A DNA stretch of 64,000 bases from Betaproteobacteria bacterium Ga0077540. GTDB lineage: Bacteria; Pseudomonadota; Gammaproteobacteria; Burkholderiales; Methylophilaceae. Shown piece after piece: positions 1-10,195 of this stretch. The stretch is taken from positions 50,639 through 114,638 of the forward strand of contig LNEP01000015.1 of assembly GCA_001464125.1 (NCBI GenBank), in the 5' to 3' direction. The notes beneath the pieces are model-generated. The model worked only from the letters and a program-made list of their open reading frames with translations, was not told where the DNA came from and did not search any database. Numbering within the stretch: the first letter of the stretch is position 1; every line of letters begins with the position of its first letter. The position numbers and the translations under genes are program-made.

Positions 1-190
1 TGTGCCACTGCGACCACAAACTTGAGTTCAATCAATGTCATGCCTACCCTCCTCTATCACATCGCTTGGACTATCATCATATGATAAATATTACTTATCA
101 ACAATATCAAATCATACAATTATACAAATTGAAATGCGCTGTCTAGAATGCAACACATGCATCACATCAACGTCAAAAAAGGAGCGCATC
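1..190. other. Upstream intergenic segment, no gene seen
   Basis: AT-rich sequence before the katG leader region. An open frame crosses it but has no ribosome binding site at its first ATG and no recognisable protein features. I see no tRNA-like fold, no clear terminator and no perfect OxyR-type palindrome. It probably contains the promoter for the small ORFs and katG, but I cannot place the boxes. Confidence 0.4.
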
Positions 191-262
191 ATGCAAACAC
201 TGATTACAACAAGCAGCCAGCTAATGATTGAATTATTGGCAGGCTATGCTCTGACCTATTGA
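191..262 (+). CDS. Possible 23-aa small ORF upstream of katG
   Basis: A short reading frame beginning MQTLITTSSQ and ending in TGA. It is preceded by AAAAAAGGAGCGCATC, a strong Shine-Dalgarno at good spacing, much like the one before the pirin gene at 26003. The peptide has a weakly hydrophobic second half (LMIELLAGYALTY). No family is recognised. It may be a leader peptide of the katG transcript or a small membrane peptide. The support is only the ribosome binding site and position, so confidence is low. Confidence 0.3.
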   Translation: MQTLITTSSQLMIELLAGYALTY

Positions 263-309
263 TACCTTGCCAACTGCAATACCGATAACCATCATCAAAG
301 GAGTGAGCG

Positions 310-2585
<2,276 letters not shown>

Positions 2586-2606
2586 TCACAAGCTTGATTA
2601 GCAACC

Positions 2607-2643
2607 AAAACGAACGCTCGCAGCATAGGAGCGTTCGTTTTTC
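2607..2643 (+). terminator. Rho-independent terminator after katG
   Basis: Inverted repeat ACGAACGCTC / GAGCGTTCGT with a nine-base loop, A-rich on the left and a run of T on the right. It lies 25 bp after the katG stop and ends the monocistronic katG transcript. Confidence 0.9.
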
Positions 2644-2727
2644 TATTGTTATCATGCAATACAATCGTGTTGAGCGTTATACTCGCGCTATGCATAAGGC
2701 ATGTGACGGAATAATAAGGAAACCAAT

Positions 2728-2892
2728 ATGAAATCTTGGATGTGTACCGTGTGCGGTTTGATTTATGAAGAAGAAAAAGGTTGGCCTGAGGATGGCATAG
2801 CGCCAGGTACGCGCTGGGAAGATGTACCCGCCGACTGGGTTTGCCCAGAATGCGGTGTAAGTAAAGCCGATTTTGAAATGGTTGAATTTTAG
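2728..2892 (+). CDS. Rubredoxin
   Basis: A 54-aa iron-only electron-transfer protein. The two metal-binding CxxC knuckles are at MCTVCG (Cys6, Cys9) and CPECG (Cys39, Cys42). The middle has the usual rubredoxin sequence [18 protein letters not shown]. Length and spacing match the classical 54-residue rubredoxins. An AAGGAA ribosome binding site lies at the right distance from the ATG. It stands alone between katG and a small membrane peptide. It may support peroxide or oxygen detoxification as an electron carrier, but that is inferred only from being near katG. Confidence 0.95.
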   Translation: MKSWMCTVCGLIYEEEKGWPEDGIAPGTRWEDVPADWVCPECGVSKADFEMVEF

Positions 2893-3035
2893 ACCACTGG
2901 GACTTAATCCTCGCATAGCCATTGTGAATATGACTTAATTCGTTAAAATATTGTCCGCAGAATATTCTGTTGTTTGCCAGTGAAATATTGCGAATGCAAT
3001 AGTGATAATACAATTTTTTATGAAGGATTAAGTAA

Positions 3036-3131
3036 ATGGAAATACAAGGCGCAGTAGGTATTTATACTTTGATTGGTATCTTGGTGGTGATTGGTGTTTT
3101 ACTTTACGCTTGCGCTAAAGTAGTGAAATAA
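3036..3131 (+). CDS. 31-aa single-span membrane peptide (copy A)
   Basis: Begins MEIQGAVGIYTLIG, continues as a hydrophobic helix with VVIGVLL, and ends in a short basic tail AKVVK. A GAAGGA ribosome binding site is present. It is clearly homologous to the 31-aa peptide at 19507-19602: same length, same GA-GI-TL start, shared VIGVLL core and AK-V/M-VK end. Both are followed at once by a GGCGC hairpin and then by the 3' end of a minus-strand GGDEF gene. No named family is recognised. The two-copy conservation argues that it is a real gene. Likely inner membrane; function unknown. Confidence 0.72.
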   Translation: MEIQGAVGIYTLIGILVVIGVLLYACAKVVK

Positions 3132-3136
3132 ATGAC

Positions 3137-3160
3137 AAAGGCGCTTTATGCGCTTTTAAC
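3137..3160. terminator. Terminator after peptide copy A
   Basis: Hairpin AAAGGCGC-TTTAT-GCGCTTTT with one G:U pair, directly after the peptide stop and overlapping the stop region of the convergent GGDEF-EAL gene. It could serve both directions. An almost identical hairpin follows peptide copy B at 19622. Confidence 0.75.
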
Positions 3161-5567
3161 CTTTAATTTTGTGGACAGTTGCCTTCTTCTTAGTAGTGTC
3201 AGCCTTATCTGCATTCATACTTTTAATCTGCTCTTCCCAGCGCACCAGCCAAGATTTAAAGTCTTTTTCTGGCATGGGTTTGCCCATAAAATACCCTTGC
3301 CCATAATCACAGCCAATTTTAGCCAATAAATCCCAAACTTCTAGATTTTCTACGCCTTCGGCCACCACTTTCAGGTTGAGGTTATGCCCTAAATCAACGG
3401 TGGAACGCACAATAATGGCATCGTTTTCATTGGTTGCCATATTCATTACAAATGATTTATCGATTTTTAACTCTTGCACTGGCAGGCGTTTCAAATAGCC
3501 CAATGAAGAATAACCGGTACCAAAATCATCAATAGCAATTTTTAATCCCATTTGCGACAAACGCTGCAAAGTGGCTTCTGCGCGTACCGGGTCATCCATA
3601 ATACTGCTCTCGGTAATTTCCAGTGAAATCGCATCAACAGTGACGTCATGTAGCTTAAAAATTTGCTCGATTTTTTCTGGCAGATCCGAGCTAATCAAAT
3701 CGCGTGTGGAGATATTGACGGCGATGGTGAGTGCTATACCCTCTTTTTTTAATGCTGCATGTACGCGGCAAGCTTCTTCTAGCATCCACAAAGTAATACC
3801 CTGAATCAGGCCAGTTTGTTCGGCAAATGGAATGAACTGATCGGGAAAAATAAAGCCTTTTTCCGGATGTATCCAACGTACCAACGCTTCTGCCGCATAG
3901 CCTTGTTTGGTTTGCATATTGATTTTGGGCTGTAGGTATAAAGCAAGCTGATGACCTTGGATAGCCGACTTCAAATCGGTGGCCATGGTGAGGTTTTCTT
4001 GCGCGCCCGAATCCAATTGTGGGTGGTACACCACAATGTCGGAGTTACGAAGTTTGGAAACATTGAGCGCGGTTTCGGCGTTATGCAACAAGGCCTCGTC
4101 ACTTTCACCATGTTGCGGATAGTTGGCAATGCCAAAACCGGCACTTACATCAATTTTTTGTTGTGCGACTTCTAACGGCACTTCAAAAGCTTTTTTGAGC
4201 TTATCTGCCACGATTAAGGATTGCTCTTCCGTTAAATTAGATAGCAACACGCCATATTCGTCTGCACCCAGACGAGCGACCAAATCGTCGCCTCTAACCA
4301 CTGCCTTAATTTTTTTGGCGACTTCATACAACAGCACGTCACCCAAATCACGCCCTAAAATTTTGTTGATCTGTTTAAATCTATCCAGATTGAGTACCAG
4401 TACCGAGAGTGGTTGGTTACGATTACGATGCACGCGAATTCTGTCGCCCAGTTGTTGAATGAATGCAGCGCGGTTTGGCAAACCAGTGGTCTCGTCACCA
4501 AACGCTAGGCGTTTCACACGCTCTTCTCTGGTAGCGATAGCTTCACGCATCGCACTAAAGGATTTGCTTAGTTCACCAATCTCATCGATACGATCCGTTT
4601 CAATCTCAGCTTCATAATTGCCAAACTCCAGCTGCTTGGCGTATTCCGTCAGCTTTGTAATCGGTGCGACTATGTAATTTGACACGTAAATAATGGCGAT
4701 GCTGAACACGCCTAAACCCAAAATGGTCAGGATAAACAGGCTATATTTCATGGCTTGAAATTGTGCAATCTCAGCGGTGACAGAGCGCTGCAACACGGCT
4801 AAAAGTTTATTATCTTTGTTATCGTGCAATATCAGGTATTTGGTTTCGTAAAGCTCGCCACCGACATCCATTTCATTGGCTATCGCATCACTTTTGACTT
4901 GAGAAAAATAGTTTTTGACGATACGTTGTTCTTCGGCAGACAAAGTGGATGCGTTGGATATCCATGATTTGTCTTTAGTTTGTTGCACAAAAGTGACTTG
5001 TAGATTGCTTAGCTGATTGATTTTTAACGCCAATACATCGTCTATTTCAAAACCCACTACCATCCAACCAATAATAATAGGCGCTTTAATTGGCACTGCC
5101 ACCAACTGGTAAGGCATGCCATTGAAAATATCAAACTGGATTTTTTGTGTAGATGCGGAGTAATTGTCGATAAGATGCTGTACCGCGGGCAATGCTTCCT
5201 GCTCGGTTAAGTCCCCTGAAACGGTAGTGATTTCATTTTCCAGACCATGGAAAATGGCAATATCGGCATGAATCCGGCTTTGGAAATTATTGAGTGCTGA
5301 GAGTATCGTCTCTTGGTCGTTTGAGGCAATCGCCTCACGAAAACCATAATCGGCTGCCAACACTTTTGCGCCGTTAATAATGTTTTCGTTGTTACTTTCC
5401 AGCAAGTTTAGGAAGACTTTCTCACCGACTTCCAGTTCTTTTGCCACTAGATTTCTGACGTTTTTATCGACGCTACGATCAATTGGAATGAGCCCGACTA
5501 ATTGAATAGCCAACACCAAGGTGAGAAAGATGATGACGATTTGTTGTTTTAGGCTTTTAAATTTCAT
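3156..5567 (-). CDS. Membrane GGDEF-EAL cyclic-di-GMP protein with periplasmic sensor
   Basis: 803 aa. A first membrane helix at about 9-29 is followed by a periplasmic sensor domain to about 270, a second helix at about 275-297, a HAMP-like linker, GGDEF (about 355-520) and EAL (about 535-780). The cyclase signature is degenerate: GADEY at 434-438 instead of GG(D/E)EF, although the inhibitory-site motif RGDD (425-428) is kept. The EAL motif (560-562) and DDFGTGYSSLG loop look intact, so phosphodiesterase activity is likely and cyclase activity doubtful. The C-terminal tail is Lys-rich. It is the last gene of an operon after a cupredoxin (21 bp away) and a truncated haemoglobin, which suggests redox, NO, O2 or copper input to c-di-GMP turnover (inference). 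Confidence 0.9.
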   Translation of the reverse strand: MKFKSLKQQIVIIFLTLVLAIQLVGLIPIDRSVDKNVRNLVAKELEVGEKVFLNLLESNNENIINGAKVLAADYGFREAIASNDQETILSALNNFQSRIHADIAIFHGLENEITTVSGDLTEQEALPAVQHLIDNYSASTQKIQFDIFNGMPYQLVAVPIKAPIIIGWMVVGFEIDDVLALKINQLSNLQVTFVQQTKDKSWISNASTLSAEEQRIVKNYFSQVKSDAIANEMDVGGELYETKYLILHDNKDNKLLAVLQRSVTAEIAQFQAMKYSLFILTILGLGVFSIAIIYVSNYIVAPITKLTEYAKQLEFGNYEAEIETDRIDEIGELSKSFSAMREAIATREERVKRLAFGDETTGLPNRAAFIQQLGDRIRVHRNRNQPLSVLVLNLDRFKQINKILGRDLGDVLLYEVAKKIKAVVRGDDLVARLGADEYGVLLSNLTEEQSLIVADKLKKAFEVPLEVAQQKIDVSAGFGIANYPQHGESDEALLHNAETALNVSKLRNSDIVVYHPQLDSGAQENLTMATDLKSAIQGHQLALYLQPKINMQTKQGYAAEALVRWIHPEKGFIFPDQFIPFAEQTGLIQGITLWMLEEACRVHAALKKEGIALTIAVNISTRDLISSDLPEKIEQIFKLHDVTVDAISLEITESSIMDDPVRAEATLQRLSQMGLKIAIDDFGTGYSSLGYLKRLPVQELKIDKSFVMNMATNENDAIIVRSTVDLGHNLNLKVVAEGVENLEVWDLLAKIGCDYGQGYFMGKPMPEKDFKSWLVRWEEQIKSMNADKADTTKKKATVHKIKG

Positions 5568-5588
5568 TGGGCTATTCTGGATTGGTAG

Positions 5589-6215
5589 CTAAATGAGTTT
5601 CGCGTCATTAATGTCTAGCTGTATGACCACCGGTGCATTAGTCGCTTTGACCGTGATGGCTTGTTCGGCTGGTTTGTTCTCAGTTTTTAGGGCGTAATGC
5701 CACACCTTAAGCTGGTAACCTTCTTCTGGCACATTGCTGATTTTGGCAACGCCATTACCATCAGTCTTGGCATGGTATGGGGTATCAACAATATGAATAA
5801 ACGCCAGCATAGTGTCATGAATATTACAGCCCAACACCACGGTACCCGCTTTATCAAACATTACGGGGTTAGCCGGCACGCCAGAATACAGTTTTAATTC
5901 AAACTTTTTTGCGGGTGAGAATGAGTAAACGTGATGCCTTACTTTATCTTTATTGGGAAAATTGATATTGGTGCCAGTTTGCACTACGGACACCTGCGGA
6001 TTGAATTGCCGCCCTCTTTGCTCAATCTGGAATTCTTTACTTGCTGCTTGACTGGCTGTTTTGCTATTTTCTATATAAACAATCGCATCCACAAGTTTGT
6101 TGCCTTTGCTATCACGCACTTCTACCGTCACTTCCGCTGCAACCACAAATTGCGATGCCAGCAATAAACCAAGGCTTATGAACAAGGGTGTTGGATTTTT
6201 GAACAGTTTCATCAT
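5589..6215 (-). CDS. Periplasmic cupredoxin-like protein
   Basis: 208 aa with a clear signal peptide (hydrophobic 10-25, cleavage near VVAAE). The C-terminal half has a plastocyanin-like copper site: His94/His95 in VRHHVYSF, then Cys130, His133 and Met136 in LGCNIHDTM. Related proteins are often named 'methylamine utilization protein' in methylotrophs, but no mau cluster is present here, so I describe it only by its fold. It sits between a haemoglobin lipoprotein gene (TAATG stop/start overlap) and the GGDEF-EAL gene, which implies one transcript and coupled translation. It may be an electron carrier or copper-dependent sensor partner. The start could be either of two adjacent ATGs. Confidence 0.82.
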   Translation of the reverse strand: MMKLFKNPTPLFISLGLLLASQFVVAAEVTVEVRDSKGNKLVDAIVYIENSKTASQAASKEFQIEQRGRQFNPQVSVVQTGTNINFPNKDKVRHHVYSFSPAKKFELKLYSGVPANPVMFDKAGTVVLGCNIHDTMLAFIHIVDTPYHAKTDGNGVAKISNVPEEGYQLKVWHYALKTENKPAEQAITVKATNAPVVIQLDINDAKLI

Positions 6216-6640
6216 TATTTGGTCACCACATCGCGCTTCATCGGGGCTAATATTTTCAACAATTCGTTTTTTTCGCGTGTGCCGATATGGTTGGCATCCA
6301 AAGTATCGCGCAAGTCTTGCACCATCAGTTCAAATTCGGCGGTGGTGATATTTAATTCTGCATGCGAATTTTTCATGGTTTCACCTTCGTAAACGCAATC
6401 GCCTCCGGTCTGTACGCACAAAAAATCCGCTAGGGATTGCTTGAGGGTTGCCATCTTCACGCCCTCGAAAGAGCGCTTGGTGGCTGGATCTTGCGCGACT
6501 TTATCTAAAGTTTGCGAAGAAATGGTATAGAGCATTTCCTTACCACCGATTCGTTGATACAGGCTGGCCTCCGGCGCGCTTGTGGTTTTGCAAGCCGTGA
6601 CCATCATCAGCAAACCTAAACTTAACAGCAGTGATTTCAT
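6215..6640 (-). CDS. Group 1 truncated haemoglobin, lipoprotein
   Basis: 141 aa. The N-terminus is a lipoprotein signal (LGLLMMVTAC, lipid Cys17), followed by a truncated globin fold: the LYQRIGG start motif, a helix with FEGVKM, and the likely proximal haem ligand His93 in KNSHAEL followed by the typical ITTAEF. Group 1 truncated haemoglobins bind O2 or NO. Export and lipid anchoring would place it in the periplasm. It is the first gene of the operon with the cupredoxin and GGDEF-EAL genes, divergent from the DUF3034 gene. Two extra cysteines (75 and 82) in the loop before the haem His are not usual for the family. Confidence 0.88.
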   Translation of the reverse strand: MKSLLLSLGLLMMVTACKTTSAPEASLYQRIGGKEMLYTISSQTLDKVAQDPATKRSFEGVKMATLKQSLADFLCVQTGGDCVYEGETMKNSHAELNITTAEFELMVQDLRDTLDANHIGTREKNELLKILAPMKRDVVTK

Positions 6641-6794
6641 TTCATACTCCGACGCTATTGGATATTGGCATCATATGCCCAAGTGAATTGATTCAATCGC
6701 AAGAAATGAGGCCTAAACCTTGCTTATCTCCATATAATAGTTAGTGCGCGAATCATTAATAATTGAAACATATCATTGGAGTGGGATAGTTGTC
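6641..6794. promoter_or_regulatory. Divergent promoter region, haemoglobin operon / DUF3034 gene
   Basis: This 154-bp gap separates two divergent transcription units and must hold both promoters. It is AT-rich, with CATATAATAG near 6731 as a possible -10 for the plus strand. No operator could be assigned. Confidence 0.4.
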
Positions 6795-7670
6795 ATGAGA
6801 AATTTAAATATCATCAAACAATCTGCGTTGGCAGTTGCATGCTTATTAGGCTTGAGTATTAACCATGCCTTAGCGGGTGACCGTCTATTGGGCACCGGTG
6901 GTGTCTCACAGATTGAGGGGGCTGGTGGTGGCGGTCTCACCCCTTGGGCGATGATTGCAGGCTATGGCACCGATGCACAAATTGGCGGCTCTGCTTTTTT
7001 TACGCGCGCAAAAACCGGTGATGATTTTGAATTGAATACCGGTGGTATTGCAGTGGGCTTTTACAATCGCCTTGAGTTGAGCGTCAGTCAAACCAAATTT
7101 GAACTGGGTAGCACCGTGCCCAAAGAATCTATTCGCTTGAACACCATGGGCATTAAATTGCGCTTATTTGGTGATGCCATTTACGATCAAGACACCTGGG
7201 TGCCGCAAGTATCAGCTGGGGCACTGATTAAGCATAACGAAGATTTTGATCTTGTGCCTAAGTTGGTTGGTGGCAAAGACAGCACTGGGGTAGATTACTA
7301 CCTAGCTGCATCCAAACTATATTTAGATGCGGTATTTGGTAGAAACCTATTGCTAGGTGCCACGCTGATTGCCACCAAAGCCAACCAGTTTGGCTTATTA
7401 GGGTTTGGTGGGGATTTGAATAACGATTACCAAATCAAACCTTCTTATTCCGCCGCTATTATGCTGACAGATAACTTACTGGTGGGTATGGAATATCGTT
7501 ACAAGCCAGATAACCTATCATCATTTAACGAGAACGATGCCAAAGATGTGTTTGTCACTTGGTTTCCACACAAACGCTTTTCCGTTACAGCTGCGGCCGT
7601 AGATTTAGGTGACGTGGCTGACAAAACCAACCAAGCTGCATGGTATCTATCCGGCCAAATCAGTTACTAG
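6795..7670 (+). CDS. DUF3034 family outer-membrane-type protein
   Basis: 291 aa from ATG 6795, chosen because GGAG lies upstream and the protein then begins with a proper signal peptide (MRNLNIIKQ, hydrophobic core, cleavage after NHALA). An in-frame ATG 51 bp upstream lacks these. The mature part has alternating hydrophobic strands, Gly-rich turns and a terminal aromatic residue (GQISY), as in outer-membrane beta-barrels. It resembles the DUF3034 family of unknown function. It is divergent from the haemoglobin-cupredoxin-GGDEF/EAL operon, so it may belong to the same response. Confidence 0.8.
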   Translation: MRNLNIIKQSALAVACLLGLSINHALAGDRLLGTGGVSQIEGAGGGGLTPWAMIAGYGTDAQIGGSAFFTRAKTGDDFELNTGGIAVGFYNRLELSVSQTKFELGSTVPKESIRLNTMGIKLRLFGDAIYDQDTWVPQVSAGALIKHNEDFDLVPKLVGGKDSTGVDYYLAASKLYLDAVFGRNLLLGATLIATKANQFGLLGFGGDLNNDYQIKPSYSAAIMLTDNLLVGMEYRYKPDNLSSFNENDAKDVFVTWFPHKRFSVTAAAVDLGDVADKTNQAAWYLSGQISY

Positions 7671-7675
7671 CAAGG

Positions 7676-8425
7676 TTATTTTTTAGCCGCCAAACCACAA
7701 TCAGATTTCGTTTTGCTCTCCAATCGTGCGAAATACTGACTGCTACCGGTCGCCATCGCATATGGGTTAGACCGTACATAATCAATGTAAGCCATTTGTC
7801 GTTCGCTCACATGCGCTGCTAATGTCTTGGCTTGGCAGGCGCAGGCAGCTACCCTATCTTGGCCCGTTTGGGCCGTATATTTTTCAGTGCAACGCTGCGT
7901 GTTTGCTTGCTGATATGCCGTGCTCCAAGGCGTAGTATTTTGTGCGTTTTCTGCCAAATTTGCCCGTGCTTGCGTAATCAGTGAGTACATCATCTCTACA
8001 CTTGCGCGTAATTGACCTAGGGCAGCGGTTTGTAAAATTTCAGTGGATGGTATCTCCAAGTTAGCAGGCGTTACTCTAAACGCTGCTTCTATTTGTGTGG
8101 TGCTTGGGATGGCATAACCTTGTGCCGCCAACATAATTTTCTTAGCAGGCTCAGCATCCAAAACCGCATTCGCTTCTTCCAGATGTGCAGCGGGCAAGCT
8201 TAATGTTAATAGCGCAGTACATGGCTCGTCTTGCTTTTCGGTGACTTTCAGCGTCACTAGTTGATCACTCACGGCGTGCGTAAAGGCCGGCGGAATACGG
8301 TTGAGCAAATAATTTTGCTCATTCTGTTGCAGAGTTTCTAACTGCGTGGTGTTTAAACAGGCTGCATCGGATAATTGCCAGAACCCGCTAAAGAATACAA
8401 TCCAAAAACCGCGTTTGATGCTCAT
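7676..8425 (-). CDS. Secreted hypothetical protein with conserved cysteines
   Basis: 249 aa from ATG 8425. The longer frame starts 69 bp earlier, but MSIKRGFWIVFFSGF is a typical signal peptide start and has GAGAG upstream. The mature protein contains several Cys residues (CLNT, CTALL, CTEKY, CACQ, SDC), which suggests disulfides in the periplasm. The segment around CACQAKTLAAHVSERQ is reminiscent of small domains found in other exported proteins, but I do not recognise a family. It ends only 5 bp from the convergent DUF3034 stop and follows the aminotransferase gene on the same strand. Confidence 0.65.
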   Translation of the reverse strand: MSIKRGFWIVFFSGFWQLSDAACLNTTQLETLQQNEQNYLLNRIPPAFTHAVSDQLVTLKVTEKQDEPCTALLTLSLPAAHLEEANAVLDAEPAKKIMLAAQGYAIPSTTQIEAAFRVTPANLEIPSTEILQTAALGQLRASVEMMYSLITQARANLAENAQNTTPWSTAYQQANTQRCTEKYTAQTGQDRVAACACQAKTLAAHVSERQMAYIDYVRSNPYAMATGSSQYFARLESKTKSDCGLAAKK

Positions 8426-8518
8426 ATACACACTCTCATTCAAATATTTGCGTGTGTGACAAAGCCTTACGTGGCGAGTTCTATTTTGATACAAAAACCA
8501 CTAGGAAAAAGTGCGAAA

Positions 8519-9616
8519 TTAGGCGAAAAATGTGCGAACTACATTAATTGTGGCCTCTACGTCGGCATCTGACAATTGCGGGCCGATAGGTAAACTGAGA
8601 GTTTGTTGCGCATATTGCTCAGCCAGTGGGTAACTTGCTTGCGCAATGGGGAGATGCTGATAGGCCTGCTGCTTGTGCGGCGGGACAGGATAGTGAATCA
8701 GCGTTTGCACACCTGATTGTGTAAGGTGTTGTTGCAGTGCATCGCGCTGCGGTGTTGCCACTACGTATAAATGCCAGACCGGGCTTGCGCCTGCTGGTGT
8801 TGTGGGCAACACCAAAGGCAAATCTGCCAATGCTGCTTGGTAACGTGCTGCTATGGTTTGTCTGCGTGCATTCCATGCATCTAAGTACTTTAGCTTAACG
8901 GCTAAGACAGCTGCCTGGATCGGGTCTAGGCGACTATTCACGCCCAACGCATCGTTGTAATACTTAACCGCCGAACCATAATTGCCTAATTGGCGAATGC
9001 GTTTTGCTAAATCTGCGTTTTGCGTGGTGACTGCACCACCATCGCCCAGCGCCCCTAAATTTTTACCGGGGTAGAAGCTCCACGCCACCACATCGCCATG
9101 GCTACCGATACGCTCACCATGGATGGTAGCGCCGTGTGCTTGGGCGGCATCTTCTACTACATATAACCCGTGTTGTTTTGCCAGTGCGCAAATGGCTGGC
9201 ATGTCTGCCGGCATGCCATATAAATGCACCGGCATAATGGCTTTGGTGCGTTTTGTAATATGTGGTGCGATATCTTCTGCGGTAATCACGTATTGTCCTG
9301 TGGCAGGCTCCACCGGCACAGGCGTAGCACCCACTGCACTGACTGCCAACCAAGTGGCAATAAAGGTGTGCGAAGGCACAATCACCTCATCACCAGCACC
9401 CACATCCAAAGCTCGTAAAGCCAGTGTTAACGCATCTAAACCATTGCCTACCCCTACACAATATTGGGCTTGGGTATATTGCGCAAAAGCGGCTTCAAAG
9501 GTTTCCACCTCGGGGCCGCCAATATACCAACCAGAACGGCTGGCACGTAATACCGCTTCATCTAGCTCTTTAGCTAGCGCATGATAAGCGGCTTTTAAAT
9601 CTAAAAATGGAATCAC
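8519..9616 (-). CDS. fdtB: PLP-dependent sugar aminotransferase (DegT/DnrJ/EryC1/StrS)
   Basis: 365 aa, normal length for the DegT/DnrJ/EryC1/StrS family. The PLP lysine is Lys185 in SFYPGKNLGALGDGG, and the ring-stacking acidic region is VVEDAAQAHGA (Asp156). The enzyme transfers an amino group to a nucleotide-linked keto-sugar. The gene just upstream is a FdtA-type 3,4-ketoisomerase, so the likely reaction is formation of dTDP-3-amino-3,6-dideoxyhexose, a precursor of Fuc3NAc or Qui3NAc. The pairing supports the FdtB-type name; the exact stereochemistry cannot be read from the sequence. It is cytoplasmic. Confidence 0.87.
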   Translation of the reverse strand: MIPFLDLKAAYHALAKELDEAVLRASRSGWYIGGPEVETFEAAFAQYTQAQYCVGVGNGLDALTLALRALDVGAGDEVIVPSHTFIATWLAVSAVGATPVPVEPATGQYVITAEDIAPHITKRTKAIMPVHLYGMPADMPAICALAKQHGLYVVEDAAQAHGATIHGERIGSHGDVVAWSFYPGKNLGALGDGGAVTTQNADLAKRIRQLGNYGSAVKYYNDALGVNSRLDPIQAAVLAVKLKYLDAWNARRQTIAARYQAALADLPLVLPTTPAGASPVWHLYVVATPQRDALQQHLTQSGVQTLIHYPVPPHKQQAYQHLPIAQASYPLAEQYAQQTLSLPIGPQLSDADVEATINVVRTFFA

Positions 9617-9645
9617 AGCTTGATTTCTAATTGAATGGTGCCTGA

Positions 9646-10059
9646 CTAGGCAGCAGCCCAGCGTGCACGCATAAAATCATCATACTTGCGGTAGTAATCG
9701 TCTTCGCTGTATTTGTTAGAAGCCAAACACATCAGCACGGAGCCAGATGAGAAATTGTCGATTTCGCGCCAAATCATCGGGCATACATATAAACCGTAAT
9801 AAGAGCGTGCTAAGTGGAATTTGCGTTTGTTTTTGCCATCATCCAAGGTGATGTCAAAGCTACCGGACATAGCGACTATGAACTGATGCAAGCCTTTGTG
9901 TGCATGGCCGCCACGCTCGGCGCCACCCGGCACATCGTAGACGTAATACACGCGTTGCATCTCAAATGGAATCTGCGAGCTGTTTTCCACAAAGGTTAAA
10001 TTCCCATGGGGATCATGAATTTTGGGCAATTCTATAATTCTGCAATCTTCTAGTGGCAT
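9646..10059 (-). CDS. fdtA: dTDP-4-keto-6-deoxyglucose 3,4-ketoisomerase (WxcM/FdtA type)
   Basis: 137-aa single-domain cupin. It has the catalytic histidine motif RGGHAHKGLHQ and the following ITLDDG strand typical of WxcM-like sugar 3,4-ketoisomerases. It moves the keto group from C4 to C3 so that the adjacent aminotransferase can install a 3-amino group. The 29-bp gap to the aminotransferase gene indicates one operon. No rmlA/rmlB genes are in the window, so the dTDP-sugar substrate must be supplied from elsewhere. Confidence 0.87.
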   Translation of the reverse strand: MPLEDCRIIELPKIHDPHGNLTFVENSSQIPFEMQRVYYVYDVPGGAERGGHAHKGLHQFIVAMSGSFDITLDDGKNKRKFHLARSYYGLYVCPMIWREIDNFSSGSVLMCLASNKYSEDDYYRKYDDFMRARWAAA

Positions 10060-10195
10060 ATATGCTCCAACTCAGCGTTTGAGGCGCTACTTCATTTAAT
10101 CAATAGACTTTTTCGTATATTGATAATGCCACATGACTAGTCACTACTTTTCAGTAATCAGAAGGCGTTTTTCCCGCTAAATTCTGGTTTTGCAT

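Noticed and set aside
35..190. Upstream extension of the 23-aa frame before katG
   Set aside because: No ribosome binding site at the first ATG and a poor protein composition; only the ATG at 191 has a good site.
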